Assembly: GCA_964444835.1 (NCBI GenBank) | Contig: CAYUIT010000011.1 | Location: 1 to 64,000, forward strand | Length of the DNA: 64,000 bases | DNA from: CADEED01 sp964444835 | Lineage (GTDB): Bacteria; Pseudomonadota; Gammaproteobacteria; Steroidobacterales; Steroidobacteraceae | Direction: 5' to 3' | In this document: positions 16,336-25,482 of the stretch, piece after piece | Position numbering within the stretch: position 1 is the stretch's first letter | How the letters are laid out: each line of letters opens with the position of its first letter | The notes under the pieces: model-generated | Database searches by the model: none | Seen by the model: only the letters and a program-made list of their open reading frames with translations | Told to the model about the DNA's origin: nothing | Program-made: the position numbers and the translations under genes

Positions 16336-18252
16336 ATGGCGAACCCACCTCCGAACACGCCGAAACTAGGCACGCCCACGGGCGCGGTCGCGGTGTTGTC
16401 GTCGGATGCGGATTTGTTGGCAGCGGCGCGCCGTGCCACCGGCCGCGAGCACGAGTTACTCGCCGTCGGTGCCGAAGCCGATCTCGCCTCACAACTACTC
16501 ACTGGCAAAGCGGGTGCGGTGCTTATCGATGGGGCGGCGGTCCGTGAGGGCATCGACATCTTCACCGAGCGCCTGAAGAAGCAGTTTCCCGATCTCGTGC
16601 TGGTGGTCGCCGGCGGGCCAGAGGATCAGACCCGCTTGTCGAAGCAGATCACGAACGGCGTGGTCTACCGTTTCTTGCACCGCCCAGTCTCGGAACAGCG
16701 CATTCGCTTGTTCATCGAAGCGGCGCTGCGCCGCCATGACGTAGAGCACGCGGAACAATCGGCGGCGCCCGTAGCCCCCGTCAGCCAGCCCGCCACGCCG
16801 CGGGCTTCGGGCAAGTCATCCCAGACGATGTGGATCGGGCTCGTCGCTGCGGTGTTGTTAGTCGGTGCCGTCGCCGGCTATCTGGGCACGCGCGAAGACA
16901 CGGCCCCCGCCGCAGCCGCCGTTTCTCCGGAGCAAGACGCGGACGCAGAGCGTGCAGCGCGGATCGCCGAGCTCCTCGCCGACGGCGATGCCGCCTACAC
17001 CAAAGGCGACTGGATCGTGCCGGACGGTGCCAGCGCCGCCGACAAGTATCGCGCCGTGCTCGCACTCGATCCTAACAACTCACGCGCACGCACTGGCCTC
17101 GATCTCGTGCTCGACAAGCTGCTATCGGGCGCAGAGAGCGCGTTGCTGGCTGAAGATGTTGATTTGGCAGAACAACAAGTCACAGCGGCGACGCGGCTGT
17201 CGCCCGGCAATGCGCGCGCTGCCTTCCTCACCGTGCAAGTGCGCAAGGAGCGCGAACGCGGCGCTCTGACGCGCGCCCGCGATTCTGCCCGCGCGACACC
17301 CGGCAATGATCAAGCAGCGGGTTTCTTGCGGCTCGCCAACCAGCGCTTGCGCAGCGGCAACTTGGTCGAGCCCGCTGAAGACAATGCGCGCTTCTATATC
17401 GAAGCAGCGCGGGGTCTTACGCCCGATGATCCCGCGATCCCGCGCCTCACGCGCAACCTGCAAAACGCCATGCTCGAACGAGCTCGTGCATCGGCGGCGG
17501 CAGGCAATTCGAACGACACCGAGTTCTGGCTCGCCAACGCCCAAGAAGCGGCGGCCTCGCGTACTGCGATCGCCGACATTCGCCGCAGCTTGCAGCAAAC
17601 GCAAGTGACGAGCCGCGCCGATGTAATCACGCGCGCGACGCAGTCTTTCAATCAAGCGATGTCGGCGGGCCGCTTGGTCGCGCCGGCAAGCGACAGCGCC
17701 AAAACGCACTTCCAGACGCTGCTGCAGGCGGACCCCTCTCACCCGGCTACGTCGCAGGCACGGCAGACATTGGGTACTGAATTGTTGCGTGAGGCGCGGA
17801 TTGCGCTCGCGCGCGCCGACCTAACAGGCGCGGAACAGTGGTTAGGCTACGCGCGCGACATCGGTGTCACGGGCGACGAAATGACGAGTGCGACGCGCGA
17901 CCTCGCAGCCGCTCGAACGCGCGCTAACAACATCGCTGCGGGCGGCAGCCCGGTCGCCGCAAGCGGCGAGGCTGTGGCCGCATCGACGCTGGAGCGCACG
18001 TCGTACACTGCGCCCCGCTACCCCACCAAGGCGCGTGAGCAAGGTACGCGCGGCTGGGTCGATCTCGAATTCACCGTCATGCCGGATGGCTCCGTCAGCA
18101 ACGTGACGACGCTACAAGCGGAACCGCGCGACGTGTTCGAACAAGCCGCTGTCAACGCGGTGCGCCGCTGGCGCTACCGCCCCGTGATTCGCGACGGTGC
18201 GCCGGTTGAGCAGCGTGTCAAGCTGCGACTGCGCTTCGAGCTTCAGGAGTAA
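16336..18252 (+). CDS. Degenerate receiver / membrane segment / helical repeats / TonB C-terminal domain protein
   Basis: 638 residues; ATG chosen with AAGGTGA about 9 bp upstream. Residues 15-130 fold like a response-regulator receiver: 'AVLIDGAAV' keeps an Asp (D65) at the phosphorylation position, but the conserved Lys-Pro is 'HRP' at 115-117. A membrane segment follows (166-184), then about 350 residues of tetratricopeptide-like helices, and a C-terminal TonB domain (about 555-638, 'YTAPRYPTKAREQGTRGWVDLEFTVMP-G' form, 'AVNAVRRWRYRP'). Thus a cytoplasmic receiver-like sensor is joined to a periplasmic TonB-type arm. First gene of a three-gene cassette, 11 bp before the kinase. No standard family has this architecture that I know. 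Confidence 0.82.
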   Translation: MANPPPNTPKLGTPTGAVAVLSSDADLLAAARRATGREHELLAVGAEADLASQLLTGKAGAVLIDGAAVREGIDIFTERLKKQFPDLVLVVAGGPEDQTRLSKQITNGVVYRFLHRPVSEQRIRLFIEAALRRHDVEHAEQSAAPVAPVSQPATPRASGKSSQTMWIGLVAAVLLVGAVAGYLGTREDTAPAAAAVSPEQDADAERAARIAELLADGDAAYTKGDWIVPDGASAADKYRAVLALDPNNSRARTGLDLVLDKLLSGAESALLAEDVDLAEQQVTAATRLSPGNARAAFLTVQVRKERERGALTRARDSARATPGNDQAAGFLRLANQRLRSGNLVEPAEDNARFYIEAARGLTPDDPAIPRLTRNLQNAMLERARASAAAGNSNDTEFWLANAQEAAASRTAIADIRRSLQQTQVTSRADVITRATQSFNQAMSAGRLVAPASDSAKTHFQTLLQADPSHPATSQARQTLGTELLREARIALARADLTGAEQWLGYARDIGVTGDEMTSATRDLAAARTRANNIAAGGSPVAASGEAVAASTLERTSYTAPRYPTKAREQGTRGWVDLEFTVMPDGSVSNVTTLQAEPRDVFEQAAVNAVRRWRYRPVIRDGAPVEQRVKLRLRFELQE

Positions 18253-18263
18253 CCGGGGCGCAC

Positions 18264-19685
18264 ATGGCCGACGGCTTCTTGGTCGCCACCGACGATCCGA
18301 AATTCGCTGCGTGGATTCGCCACACGCTCGAGGCGGGCTGGCCCGCGCGGCAGATTCGCGTGATCGATCTCGATGAACTGCGACGCGTGCGCGCCACGAT
18401 CACGGTGCGCGACTACGATGTCGCCTTGTTAGGGCTGACCTTCGGCGAAACGCCCGAGGACACCGAGGCCGATGGCCTCGATTGGCTGCGGAAACTGCAA
18501 AGCCAGCCGGCATTCCCCGAAATCATCGCGCTCGCCGAAGGCGGCAGCGAACTCACAGCCGTGCGCGCGATCCGCGTCGGTGCACTCGACTACCTGCCGA
18601 AACGGTTACTGACACCATTCCGCTTGCAGAACGCCGTTCGAATCGCACTGCGGGCGGTCGAGCGTGCGAACGAGGAGCGCGAGCAACGTCGCCCCACGCC
18701 GGTTGCAAAACGAACTCCGCCACGCAAAACCCCGTCGGCGACACAAACGACCGAGGGCGAGGCGCCGGCGATGGTGGCCACCTCTGCCGCACCTGAGTCG
18801 AGCGACATCGAGATCGCGATTCCGGGCTATCAGATCTTGCAGCGCCTCGGCGACTCCGAGTCTGCGGCGGTCTATCTCGCGACGAGCGAGTTGTTAGGGC
18901 AGAAAGTGGCGCTGAAAGTGTCCAAGCGTATCGTGGACACGAGTAGCGACGCCGACTCCGGTGCCCGCGCCATGTTCGAGCGCGAGTTCCAAGCGCTGCA
19001 AGCACTCAAGAATCAGTCCGTGGTGGAGATTCACGACTACGGCGTGCATCAGGGCCGCGAGTTTCTCGCCATGGAATACTTCCCTTGCGGAGATTTGAAG
19101 GCACGTCTGCAACATCCAATCTCGCAGCCCGAGGCGTTGACGTTCGTGCGGGAGATCGCGGCCGCGCTGCGCGATGTCCATGAAGCCGGCATCGTCCATC
19201 GCGATCTGAAACCGCCGAATGTCATGCTGCGTGAGGACGGCAGCGTGGTGCTGATCGACTTCGGCCTCGCGCGCAGCCTCGTCGCCAGCGAGAGCAGTAC
19301 TCGCACGGGTGTGTTGCGCGGGTCGCCGTACTACATGAGCCCGGAGCAGGCGCAGGGCCACGATCTCGACGGGCGTACCGATCTCTACAGCCTCGGCGTC
19401 ATTTTCTACGAAATGCTCGTGGGGACAAAACCACACTTGGGCGCCTCGGCCATGGAAGTGCTGCGGCAGCATGTCACGGCGCCCGTGCCGGTCCTACCGG
19501 CCGAGTGCGCCGAGTGGCAGTGGCTTCTCGACAAGCTCATGTCCAAGGACCGCGACCAGCGCTTTCCGTCGGCCAATGCCGTGCTGGAGGCCTTGGACAA
19601 CGTCGGTGCCGGGGAGACCCGTCCGAATGCTGTGATCCCTGCCGCGAATTTAGCGGCCCAATCGGAGCCGTCCTCCTTGGCATGA
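18264..19685 (+). CDS. Ser/Thr protein kinase with N-terminal pseudo-receiver domain
   Basis: 473 residues. N-terminal 1-130 is receiver-like, with Lys at 113 ('YLPK') but Gly (G57 in 'VALLGL') where the phospho-accepting Asp should be, so it is not expected to be phosphorylated. Linker, then a complete Hanks-type kinase (190-455): ATP-binding K218, alphaC Glu about 240, catalytic 'HRDLKPPNV' (H312, R313, D314), 'DFG' at 332-334, activation loop with several Ser/Thr up to 'GSPYYMSPE' (353-361). No membrane segment or extracytoplasmic sensor. Second gene of the cassette; stop is 36 bp before the CheA-like gene. Likely phosphorylates the neighbours, which is inference. Confidence 0.9.
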   Translation: MADGFLVATDDPKFAAWIRHTLEAGWPARQIRVIDLDELRRVRATITVRDYDVALLGLTFGETPEDTEADGLDWLRKLQSQPAFPEIIALAEGGSELTAVRAIRVGALDYLPKRLLTPFRLQNAVRIALRAVERANEEREQRRPTPVAKRTPPRKTPSATQTTEGEAPAMVATSAAPESSDIEIAIPGYQILQRLGDSESAAVYLATSELLGQKVALKVSKRIVDTSSDADSGARAMFEREFQALQALKNQSVVEIHDYGVHQGREFLAMEYFPCGDLKARLQHPISQPEALTFVREIAAALRDVHEAGIVHRDLKPPNVMLREDGSVVLIDFGLARSLVASESSTRTGVLRGSPYYMSPEQAQGHDLDGRTDLYSLGVIFYEMLVGTKPHLGASAMEVLRQHVTAPVPVLPAECAEWQWLLDKLMSKDRDQRFPSANAVLEALDNVGAGETRPNAVIPAANLAAQSEPSSLA

Positions 19686-19714
19686 CGCGCCTCACGGTGC
19701 CTCCTGCGCAACTG

Positions 19715-19721
19715 TTGTTAG
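19715..19721 (+). repeat. Intergenic copy of the dispersed TTGTTAG motif
   Basis: TTGTTAG immediately before the ATG of the CheA-like gene, outside any coding frame. Important because amino-acid or codon preference cannot explain this copy. Confidence 0.7.
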
Positions 19722-21215
19722 ATGGCGACGATGGATTCGTTGGTCGTTGCGTACATATTGCTGGTGCTACTTACCCTCGTCGCGGCAGGGCTCTGGGCCT
19801 ATGCGCGTGGCGTGGAGCGGCGCGCCGCCGAAGCCGAGGCTGAGCAAGGCCTCGAGCTCGGCGCTTTAGCTGCGCTTCGTGAACATGCACCTTGCGGGAT
19901 TTTGCAGCTCAACGAAGCGCGCGAGATTTCGCGCCCCGCATCCGCCACCACGCGTCGCTTGCTGCGCCAGACTTGCGAGCTCGGCAGCGGCCTAGACGAC
20001 ACCTTGCGCGGCCTCGTTGCGCCTGCCGTGATCGGTTCAACCTATGAGTTCCTTGATGCGCTCTGCAAGACGCCAGAGCCCACGGCCGAGTTCCTGGCCA
20101 GCAATCCGCTCGCGCGTGTCGTGCTCGACGATCGTGAACTCTTCTTCCGTTTCCACCGTATCGGCGGCGAGAGCGCTAAGCAATCAATCCTCGTGACGAT
20201 CGAGGAGATTCGCGCGCAGGTCACCAAGCCGGCGCGCAACGCCACGCCAGAGTGGCTGCAAACAGTGCTGTCACTCGAGGCAGGTGCCACCACCGCATTT
20301 TTGAACGAAGCCGCTGCACGCGTTGCGCAGATTCGCGCGATCGTTCGCATGCCGACTCGTGCGCCGCGCGCGTTTCGCGAGAAAGTGCGCAAACTCGAGG
20401 AACTCGTGTCGGCCCTGCAACGCGGCGGCGAGAAGACGGGCATCGCCTCCGTGGTCGAGCGCGCCGACGCTTTCAATAAGTTGTTAGTGCCGCTCGAAAC
20501 CAAAGCCGAGCTCACGGGCAATGAATTCCTGCCGTTGGCACAATCGCTCGATGAACTCGTGAGCCATCTGGAGGAATTGCGCAGTGCCGTGCCGCGCGCC
20601 GAGCGGCCGACAGACGCTACCGCCACCGACCCCGCACCGAAGTCCGCAGTGAACCTAACGACCGCTGTCAGCGAACTTGCGCAGTCGATCGCGACCGAGT
20701 GCAAGAAATCCGTCAAGGTTGTTACCGTTGGTCTTGAGGATGTACCGCCGTCGCTACAAGCGCCGCTGTGGGACATGCTGCAACAACTGGTGCGCAACTC
20801 CATCACACACGGCATCGAACCGCCGCTCGAGCGCGTGAAGCACAGTAAGCCGAGCCGCGGCACGCTGGTCGTGCAGTTTCGTGACAACCCCGTGCGTGGC
20901 TACGAGCTGTCGTTCCAGGACGATGGCCGCGGTTTGGATTACGAGCGCATTCGCGAACTCGCCGTCGCTCGCGGCGTGCTAACACCGCAAGTGGCCGAGC
21001 ACATCGACCCGCGCAAGCTGGCAAGCTTGATCTTCCGACCCGGGTTCAGTACCGCCGTGCATGGCAAGGACGAATCCTTGCAAGGCATCGGCATGCACCT
21101 CGTGCGCGAACGCGCCACGGATCTCGGTGGCAAAGTGGGCGTGGCGACCCGCCCTGGCGAATTCACGCGCTTCCGCATTGTGCTGCCGCTCGCTCGCGAG
21201 CAGCGCGTCGCCTAA
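19722..21215 (+). CDS. CheA-like histidine-kinase-type ATPase without Hpt histidine
   Basis: 497 residues; a second ATG at 19731 is an alternative, neither has a clear ribosome site. Membrane anchor (6-28), PAS-like region (50-165), helical region (175-295), then a HATPase domain whose boxes match CheA rather than ordinary sensor kinases: N-box 'LVRNSITHGIEPPLER' (N359), G1 'DDGRGLD' (400-406), 'LIFRPGFSTA' (436-445), 'GIGMHLV' (455-461). No CheA P1-type phospho-accepting His motif and no CheW-like P5 domain. Either it phosphorylates another protein's His, or acts as an ATP-dependent scaffold. Third gene of the cassette beginning at 16336. Confidence 0.85.
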   Translation: MATMDSLVVAYILLVLLTLVAAGLWAYARGVERRAAEAEAEQGLELGALAALREHAPCGILQLNEAREISRPASATTRRLLRQTCELGSGLDDTLRGLVAPAVIGSTYEFLDALCKTPEPTAEFLASNPLARVVLDDRELFFRFHRIGGESAKQSILVTIEEIRAQVTKPARNATPEWLQTVLSLEAGATTAFLNEAAARVAQIRAIVRMPTRAPRAFREKVRKLEELVSALQRGGEKTGIASVVERADAFNKLLVPLETKAELTGNEFLPLAQSLDELVSHLEELRSAVPRAERPTDATATDPAPKSAVNLTTAVSELAQSIATECKKSVKVVTVGLEDVPPSLQAPLWDMLQQLVRNSITHGIEPPLERVKHSKPSRGTLVVQFRDNPVRGYELSFQDDGRGLDYERIRELAVARGVLTPQVAEHIDPRKLASLIFRPGFSTAVHGKDESLQGIGMHLVRERATDLGGKVGVATRPGEFTRFRIVLPLAREQRVA

Positions 21216-21222
21216 TCTCAGG

Positions 21223-22536
21223 CTATTGCTTTTCGGCGTCGTGCCGCCGGCCGAGCCACCAACCATTGATGGCCCACCCGACCGCGATTGCGGCGCCTAA
21301 CAACGCGGCGCCGACGCCCGACATTCCCAAGTACTCGAGCCCCGTCTTCGCCTGCGCACCGACGAAATCTGCGGCGCGATACACCGGCACGTCGACGAAA
21401 TTCTTCGCCTTGTACTTGGTCTCCGTGTCGAGCCGGCTCCACAACATCTCGCGGCCCGGCCGGACGAACGCGTACTCACCCCAGCGGCGCAGCACCATGG
21501 CGACGCCGACCACGAGAATCGTGTTGAAGGCGGCGATGGCGAGGAAGCCGAAAATGAGCACGATCGGCACGATGGTCAGCAGCACTCGCACCCCGAGGCG
21601 CGAAGCGATCCAGCCTGTCAGAAATAGCTGCGACAGCACTGTGAGTGATTGAACGATAAAGTCGATGTTCGCGAAGACCTCCGTGCGGCGGGTCGTCTCG
21701 CGGTAGGTCTCCTCTACGATTCGGAGCTGCTCGAAATACAAGAACGTGTTCACGAGCGAGATGAACACGACGAACAATGCGATCCCGAGCAAGTACGGCG
21801 ACTGGAAAACCTTGGCGATACCGGCGAACGGGTTGCCGCCGAGCCCTTGATCATCGCGTGGCGCCGCGGTTTCGCCAGCGGGGGTCAAGCCGCCGCGCGC
21901 CCATGCTGCGAGCAGGATACGCTGACAAAAGATTGCGCCGACAAAGCCCGCGGCCCCGAGATACAGCACGCCCGCATTACCGATTTCGCCGACTAACAAG
22001 CGCGTGATTCCCGGCCCGACCAGCGCCCCAAAAGTGCCACCTGCAGCGACGAAGCCAAACAAGCGGCGCGCCTGCGCGCTCGAGAAGATCTCGAGCAAGA
22101 AACTCCAGAACACCGACACTAACAAGAGATTGAGGACGCTGATCCAGACGTAGAAGAATTGCCCAACCGCACGGTTCTGCTCGTTGGCCCCGAGCGCCAA
22201 GCCAATCAGCACGAGGATTACGGAGACGGCGCCATAGATGGACGGCAGCAACACGCTGCGCCGGACTCGCCCGACGAGCCAGCCGTAGAGCGGCACGATC
22301 GCCAAAGAAAAGATGGCGGTGAAAAACCAGAGATCGGCAACTTGTTCGCGGCCAATTAGCGTCGCCACCGTCTCGCGCACGGGTCGCACGGCGAAATAGC
22401 TACCGAGCACGAAAAAGAACAAGAAAAACGCCGCGAAAACCGCGCCGATTTCGCGCGGCTCAATCGTGACGAACCGTCGTAGCTGTCGCTGAAGAACGGT
22501 TGAAGCCGCGGCCTCGCCGCCTGGGCTACTTGGCAT
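21223..22536 (-). CDS. Nucleotide-transporter-like (NTT/Tlc-related) MFS protein
   Basis: 437 residues with about twelve hydrophobic segments. The N-terminal 'AVFAAFFLFFFVLGSYFAVRPVRET' and 'YGWLVGRVRR' loop, and the 'FGFVAAGGTFGALVGP' segment, resemble the ATP:ADP antiporter-like branch of the MFS, proteins related to Rickettsia/Chlamydia Tlc but also found in free-living bacteria where their substrate is unknown. I do not claim ATP transport. Overlaps the SDR gene start-to-stop by 11 bp (22526-22536): the SDR gene lies upstream on the same strand, so the two are translationally coupled. Convergent with the CheA-like gene. Confidence 0.82.
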   Translation of the reverse strand: MPSSPGGEAAASTVLQRQLRRFVTIEPREIGAVFAAFFLFFFVLGSYFAVRPVRETVATLIGREQVADLWFFTAIFSLAIVPLYGWLVGRVRRSVLLPSIYGAVSVILVLIGLALGANEQNRAVGQFFYVWISVLNLLLVSVFWSFLLEIFSSAQARRLFGFVAAGGTFGALVGPGITRLLVGEIGNAGVLYLGAAGFVGAIFCQRILLAAWARGGLTPAGETAAPRDDQGLGGNPFAGIAKVFQSPYLLGIALFVVFISLVNTFLYFEQLRIVEETYRETTRRTEVFANIDFIVQSLTVLSQLFLTGWIASRLGVRVLLTIVPIVLIFGFLAIAAFNTILVVGVAMVLRRWGEYAFVRPGREMLWSRLDTETKYKAKNFVDVPVYRAADFVGAQAKTGLEYLGMSGVGAALLGAAIAVGWAINGWWLGRRHDAEKQ

Positions 22537-23311
22537 CAGGCTTCAGCGGCTCGAACAAGGTCGTGAGATCGCCGCGCGCCGCAGTGGGATCGCTGATGAT
22601 CTCGAACGTCTTACCATACGCGTCCTTGCGACCGAGAGCGGCGATACATACGGCCGCGACGTCGGCGCGCGGAATCTGCGCCACGATGCCTTTCTGATCC
22701 CCTTGCATGACGCGCAGACCCACGACTCCGCCAGGGTTGTTAGACAAGCCGCCGGGTCGAACGACGGTGTAGCGCACGCCGCTGTCGCGCAGCGCATTCT
22801 CACCGCGCAATTTCCACACGAGAATGTTGTCGAGCACTTTATTCAGCATGTGATCGGCATCCGTGACGCCCATCGAGGACACCAACACGACGTGCTTAAC
22901 GTCAGCGGCCTTGGCTTTCTCGGCAATCGCCTTCACACCCAAGTAGTCGATCGCCTCGGGCTTGTTCTCCGGATCACGGCGACTGTTGGAGCCCAGCGCC
23001 GACACGACGTAATCGGCGCCGCGAAACGCAGCATCCAACGTTTCCGGCTGCCGCACGTTGCCGACGAAATACTGGATATTCGGGCCCAGCGCATCGCGCG
23101 CCTTGGCTTCATCGCGCACGAGCGCGCGCACGCTATAGCCCGCCGTGAGTGCTTGCTTGACGACCTCCTGGCCCGTGCCGCCGGTGGCGCCGATCACCAG
23201 CAACACTTTGGCGTCGGAGTCTCGTCCGGGCATCGCGCCGCAGGCCGTCAACAGCAACGTCGCCAGCGCGCCGACCCAAACCGCCATTCGTGACATCGTG
23301 ACCTTACGCAT
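22526..23311 (-). CDS. NAD(P)-binding SDR-like lipoprotein
   Basis: 261 residues. Rossmann-fold protein of the atypical SDR (NmrA/YwnB-like) type: 'VLLVIGATGGTGQEVVKQAL' at about 36-55 carries the TGxxGxxG dinucleotide motif; 'VVSALGSNS' and 'HVVLVSSMGV' follow. No classical YxxxK. Unusual: the N-terminus is a signal peptide ending in a lipobox 'LLTACG' (Cys about 24), so the protein should be lipid-anchored outside the cytoplasm, where NAD(P) is scarce. Next gene upstream on the same strand is the MBL nuclease, 11 bp away; overlaps the transporter downstream. Confidence 0.85.
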   Translation of the reverse strand: MRKVTMSRMAVWVGALATLLLTACGAMPGRDSDAKVLLVIGATGGTGQEVVKQALTAGYSVRALVRDEAKARDALGPNIQYFVGNVRQPETLDAAFRGADYVVSALGSNSRRDPENKPEAIDYLGVKAIAEKAKAADVKHVVLVSSMGVTDADHMLNKVLDNILVWKLRGENALRDSGVRYTVVRPGGLSNNPGGVVGLRVMQGDQKGIVAQIPRADVAAVCIAALGRKDAYGKTFEIISDPTAARGDLTTLFEPLKPDAK

Positions 23312-23322
23312 AGCCGCAAACC

Positions 23323-24902
23323 TCAGGAATCCTCGTGCGAGTCTGAAGTGAGCGGCGGCAGCTTCGCAAGGTCAACTTGCAAGCCCGGACGCGTCACCGT
23401 GGCTTGGGTGCCGAGTTCGCGCAGCTTGACTGCCAAGGCCTCGGCCGATTCGACCTCCCCGTGCACCAAATAGACCGGGGGGCGTGGGTTCAAGCTGCCA
23501 TACCAGCGCAACAAATCGGCTTGATCGCCGTGAGCCGACAAGCCGCCCAAGGTGTGCACTTGCGCCTCGACCCGAATCGAATCCCCGTNNNNNNNNNNNN
23601 NNNNNNNNNNNNNNNNNNNNNNNNNNNNNNNNNNNNNNNNNNNNNNNNNNNNNNNNNNNNNNNNNNNNNNNNNNNNNNNNNNNNNNNNGCCGACAAGCCG
23701 CCCAAGGTGTGCACTTGCGCCTCGACCCGAATCGAATCCCCGTGAATCGTGACGTAGGGAGCGCGATCGACCAGCATGCGCCCGAGGGTGCCGGGTGCTT
23801 GGAATCCCGTGATCACCACGTGACACTCGCGGCGCGGCGCGTTGTGCTTCAGATGATGCAAGATGCGGCCGCCATTACACATGCCACTACCCGCAATGAT
23901 GATCGCGCCACTGCGCAGCGCATTGATGGCGCGCGACTGATCGGCAGTCTCCGAGAGCGTGAGATTAGGCAGCGGCGGCATTCCTTGGAACTCACGCCGC
24001 AAGCGCGCTGCGTCCGAATCGTAACGATCGGGATGATTCCAATAGACCTTGCTCGCCTCGATGGCCATCGGGCTGTCGAGAAACACGCGCCAGCGGCTCA
24101 AGCCCCACGCGTCGTAGTTCTGCGCCAATAGGTACAGCAACTCTTGGCTGCGTCCGAGCGCAAATGCTGGGATGACGATGTTGCCGCGCTCACGCGCCGC
24201 CGTGGCGATGATCTCGCCGAGTTCGCGCTCCGTATCGTCACGCTCGCGGTGCAAGCGCCCGCCGTACGTGCTCTCCATCAACACGACATCGGCCGCCGCG
24301 AACCGATGCGGGTCGAGCAAAATCGGCGAATCGTATTGGCCTAAGTCGCCGCTGAAGAGGATCTTGCGACGCACGCCTGAATCGCTGACCCACAACTCGA
24401 CGCTTGACGAGCCCATGATGTGTCCCGCGTCTCGCACACGTACCGCAATGCCCGGAAACAGCTGCCGACCGCGGTCGTACTCGAGCGTTTCCAACAAGTG
24501 CAACGCGCGCGCGACATCATCAACGGTGTAGAGGGGCTCAGCCGGCCGCTCGTTCGGGTCGCGCTTGCGGTTGTATCGCTCGGCATCGCGCTCGGCGAGT
24601 TGCGCCGAATCGTTGAGCAAGATGGGCAGCAAATCGCGACACGCGCGATTGGTGTAGATCGGCCCGCGGTAGCCGCGCTTCACGAGCAAGGGCAGACGCC
24701 CGCAATGATCGATATGCGCGTGGCTCAGCACCACAGCGTCGATCGCGCGCGGGTCGAACGGGAATGGCTCGCGATTGCGCTCGGTCGCTTGTCGACCGCC
24801 TTGGATCATCCCGCAATCGAGCAGCAGCTGTTTTCCTGCCGCTCGGACAATGTGACAAGATCCGGTCACTTCACCCGCGGCGCCGAAGAATTCGATTTCC
24901 AT
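23323..24902 (-). CDS. MBL-fold beta-CASP ribonuclease/RNA-processing protein (crosses scaffold gap)
   Basis: Metallo-beta-lactamase fold with beta-CASP insertion, as in CPSF73-like exonucleases. Metal site 'HAHIDH' at 61-66, later 'GHIMGSSSVEL', 'FSGDLGQ', 'MESTYGGR', and in the C-terminal part 'GSGMCNGGRILHHL', 'HTLGGLSAHGDQADLL' and 'YLVHGE'. Members degrade or process RNA at 3' or 5' ends. In the sequence as given, 100 Ns (23589-23688) interrupt the gene and shift the frame, but identical 55-bp ends flank the gap; removing the Ns and one copy (155 bp) gives one continuous frame of about 474 residues. Start: ATG 24902; an in-frame ATG at 24953 is possible. Divergent from the iorA-like gene. 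Confidence 0.85.
23534..23588. repeat. Left copy of a 55-bp contig overlap
   Basis: Identical to 23689-23743 on the other side of the N run. Within one coding region, same strand, same length as a common assembler k-mer (55). Best read as the same genomic sequence written twice, not a biological repeat. Confidence 0.9.
23589..23688. other. Scaffold gap of exactly 100 N
   Basis: Standard placeholder length. Flanked by identical 55-bp ends; the interrupted gene becomes intact if the Ns and one end copy are removed, so no sequence seems to be missing. Confidence 0.97.
23689..23743. repeat. Right copy of a 55-bp contig overlap
   Basis: Identical to 23534-23588; see that entry. Continues rightward into the rest of the MBL gene. 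Confidence 0.9.
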
Positions 24903-25014
24903 GACGCGGGAGAATAGCGGACACTCGGCGTCTTGGACGACTGTGTAACGCATTGCGACCCATCTCGCTGGCTCGTAACATCGCCTTCCCGCCCACGGCA
25001 CACGAGGACACCCC

Positions 25015-25482
25015 TTGGCTTCATTCACGTTGAACGGTCAGCCAGCCACGCTTGAGGCTGATGCGGAGATGCCGCTGCTGTGGGCGCTGCGCGACGTGGC
25101 CAAGTTGAAGGGCACCAAGTACGGCTGCGGTATGGCGCTGTGCGGCGCCTGCACCGTCCACATCGATGGCGAACCCGTGCGCTCGTGCGTAACACCGCTT
25201 GCCGCGGTTGAAGGACGCGCCGTGACGACAATCGAAGGGCTCTCAGCCGATGCGAGCCACGCCGTCCAGCGCGCCTGGATCGAGCTCAACGTCGTGCAAT
25301 GCGGCTACTGTCAGTCCGGACAGATCATGGCGGCGGCGGCTTTGATCGCCACGAATCGTGCACCCACTGACGACGACATCGATGCGGCAATGGCTGGCAA
25401 CATTTGCCGTTGTGGCACGTATCCGCGTATTCGCGCTGCGATCAAGCGTGCCGTGGAAATCGCCGCGAGTGAGCGCCCATGA
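25015..25482 (+). CDS. iorA: (2Fe-2S)-binding small subunit of a molybdenum hydroxylase (IorA-like)
   Basis: 155 residues from a TTG start with GAGG about 8 bp upstream; no ATG fits. Plant-type ferredoxin cluster 'GCGMALCGACTVHIDG' with a further Cys in 'VRSCVTP', and the second cluster domain 'CGYCQSGQIM' and 'NICRCGTYPRI', as in isoquinoline 1-oxidoreductase alpha and related subunits. Passes electrons from the molybdenum site of the large subunit to an outside acceptor. Start of the large-subunit gene overlaps its stop by 4 bp (ATGA). Gene symbol by similarity; substrate not known. Confidence 0.9.
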   Translation: MASFTLNGQPATLEADAEMPLLWALRDVAKLKGTKYGCGMALCGACTVHIDGEPVRSCVTPLAAVEGRAVTTIEGLSADASHAVQRAWIELNVVQCGYCQSGQIMAAAALIATNRAPTDDDIDAAMAGNICRCGTYPRIRAAIKRAVEIAASERP

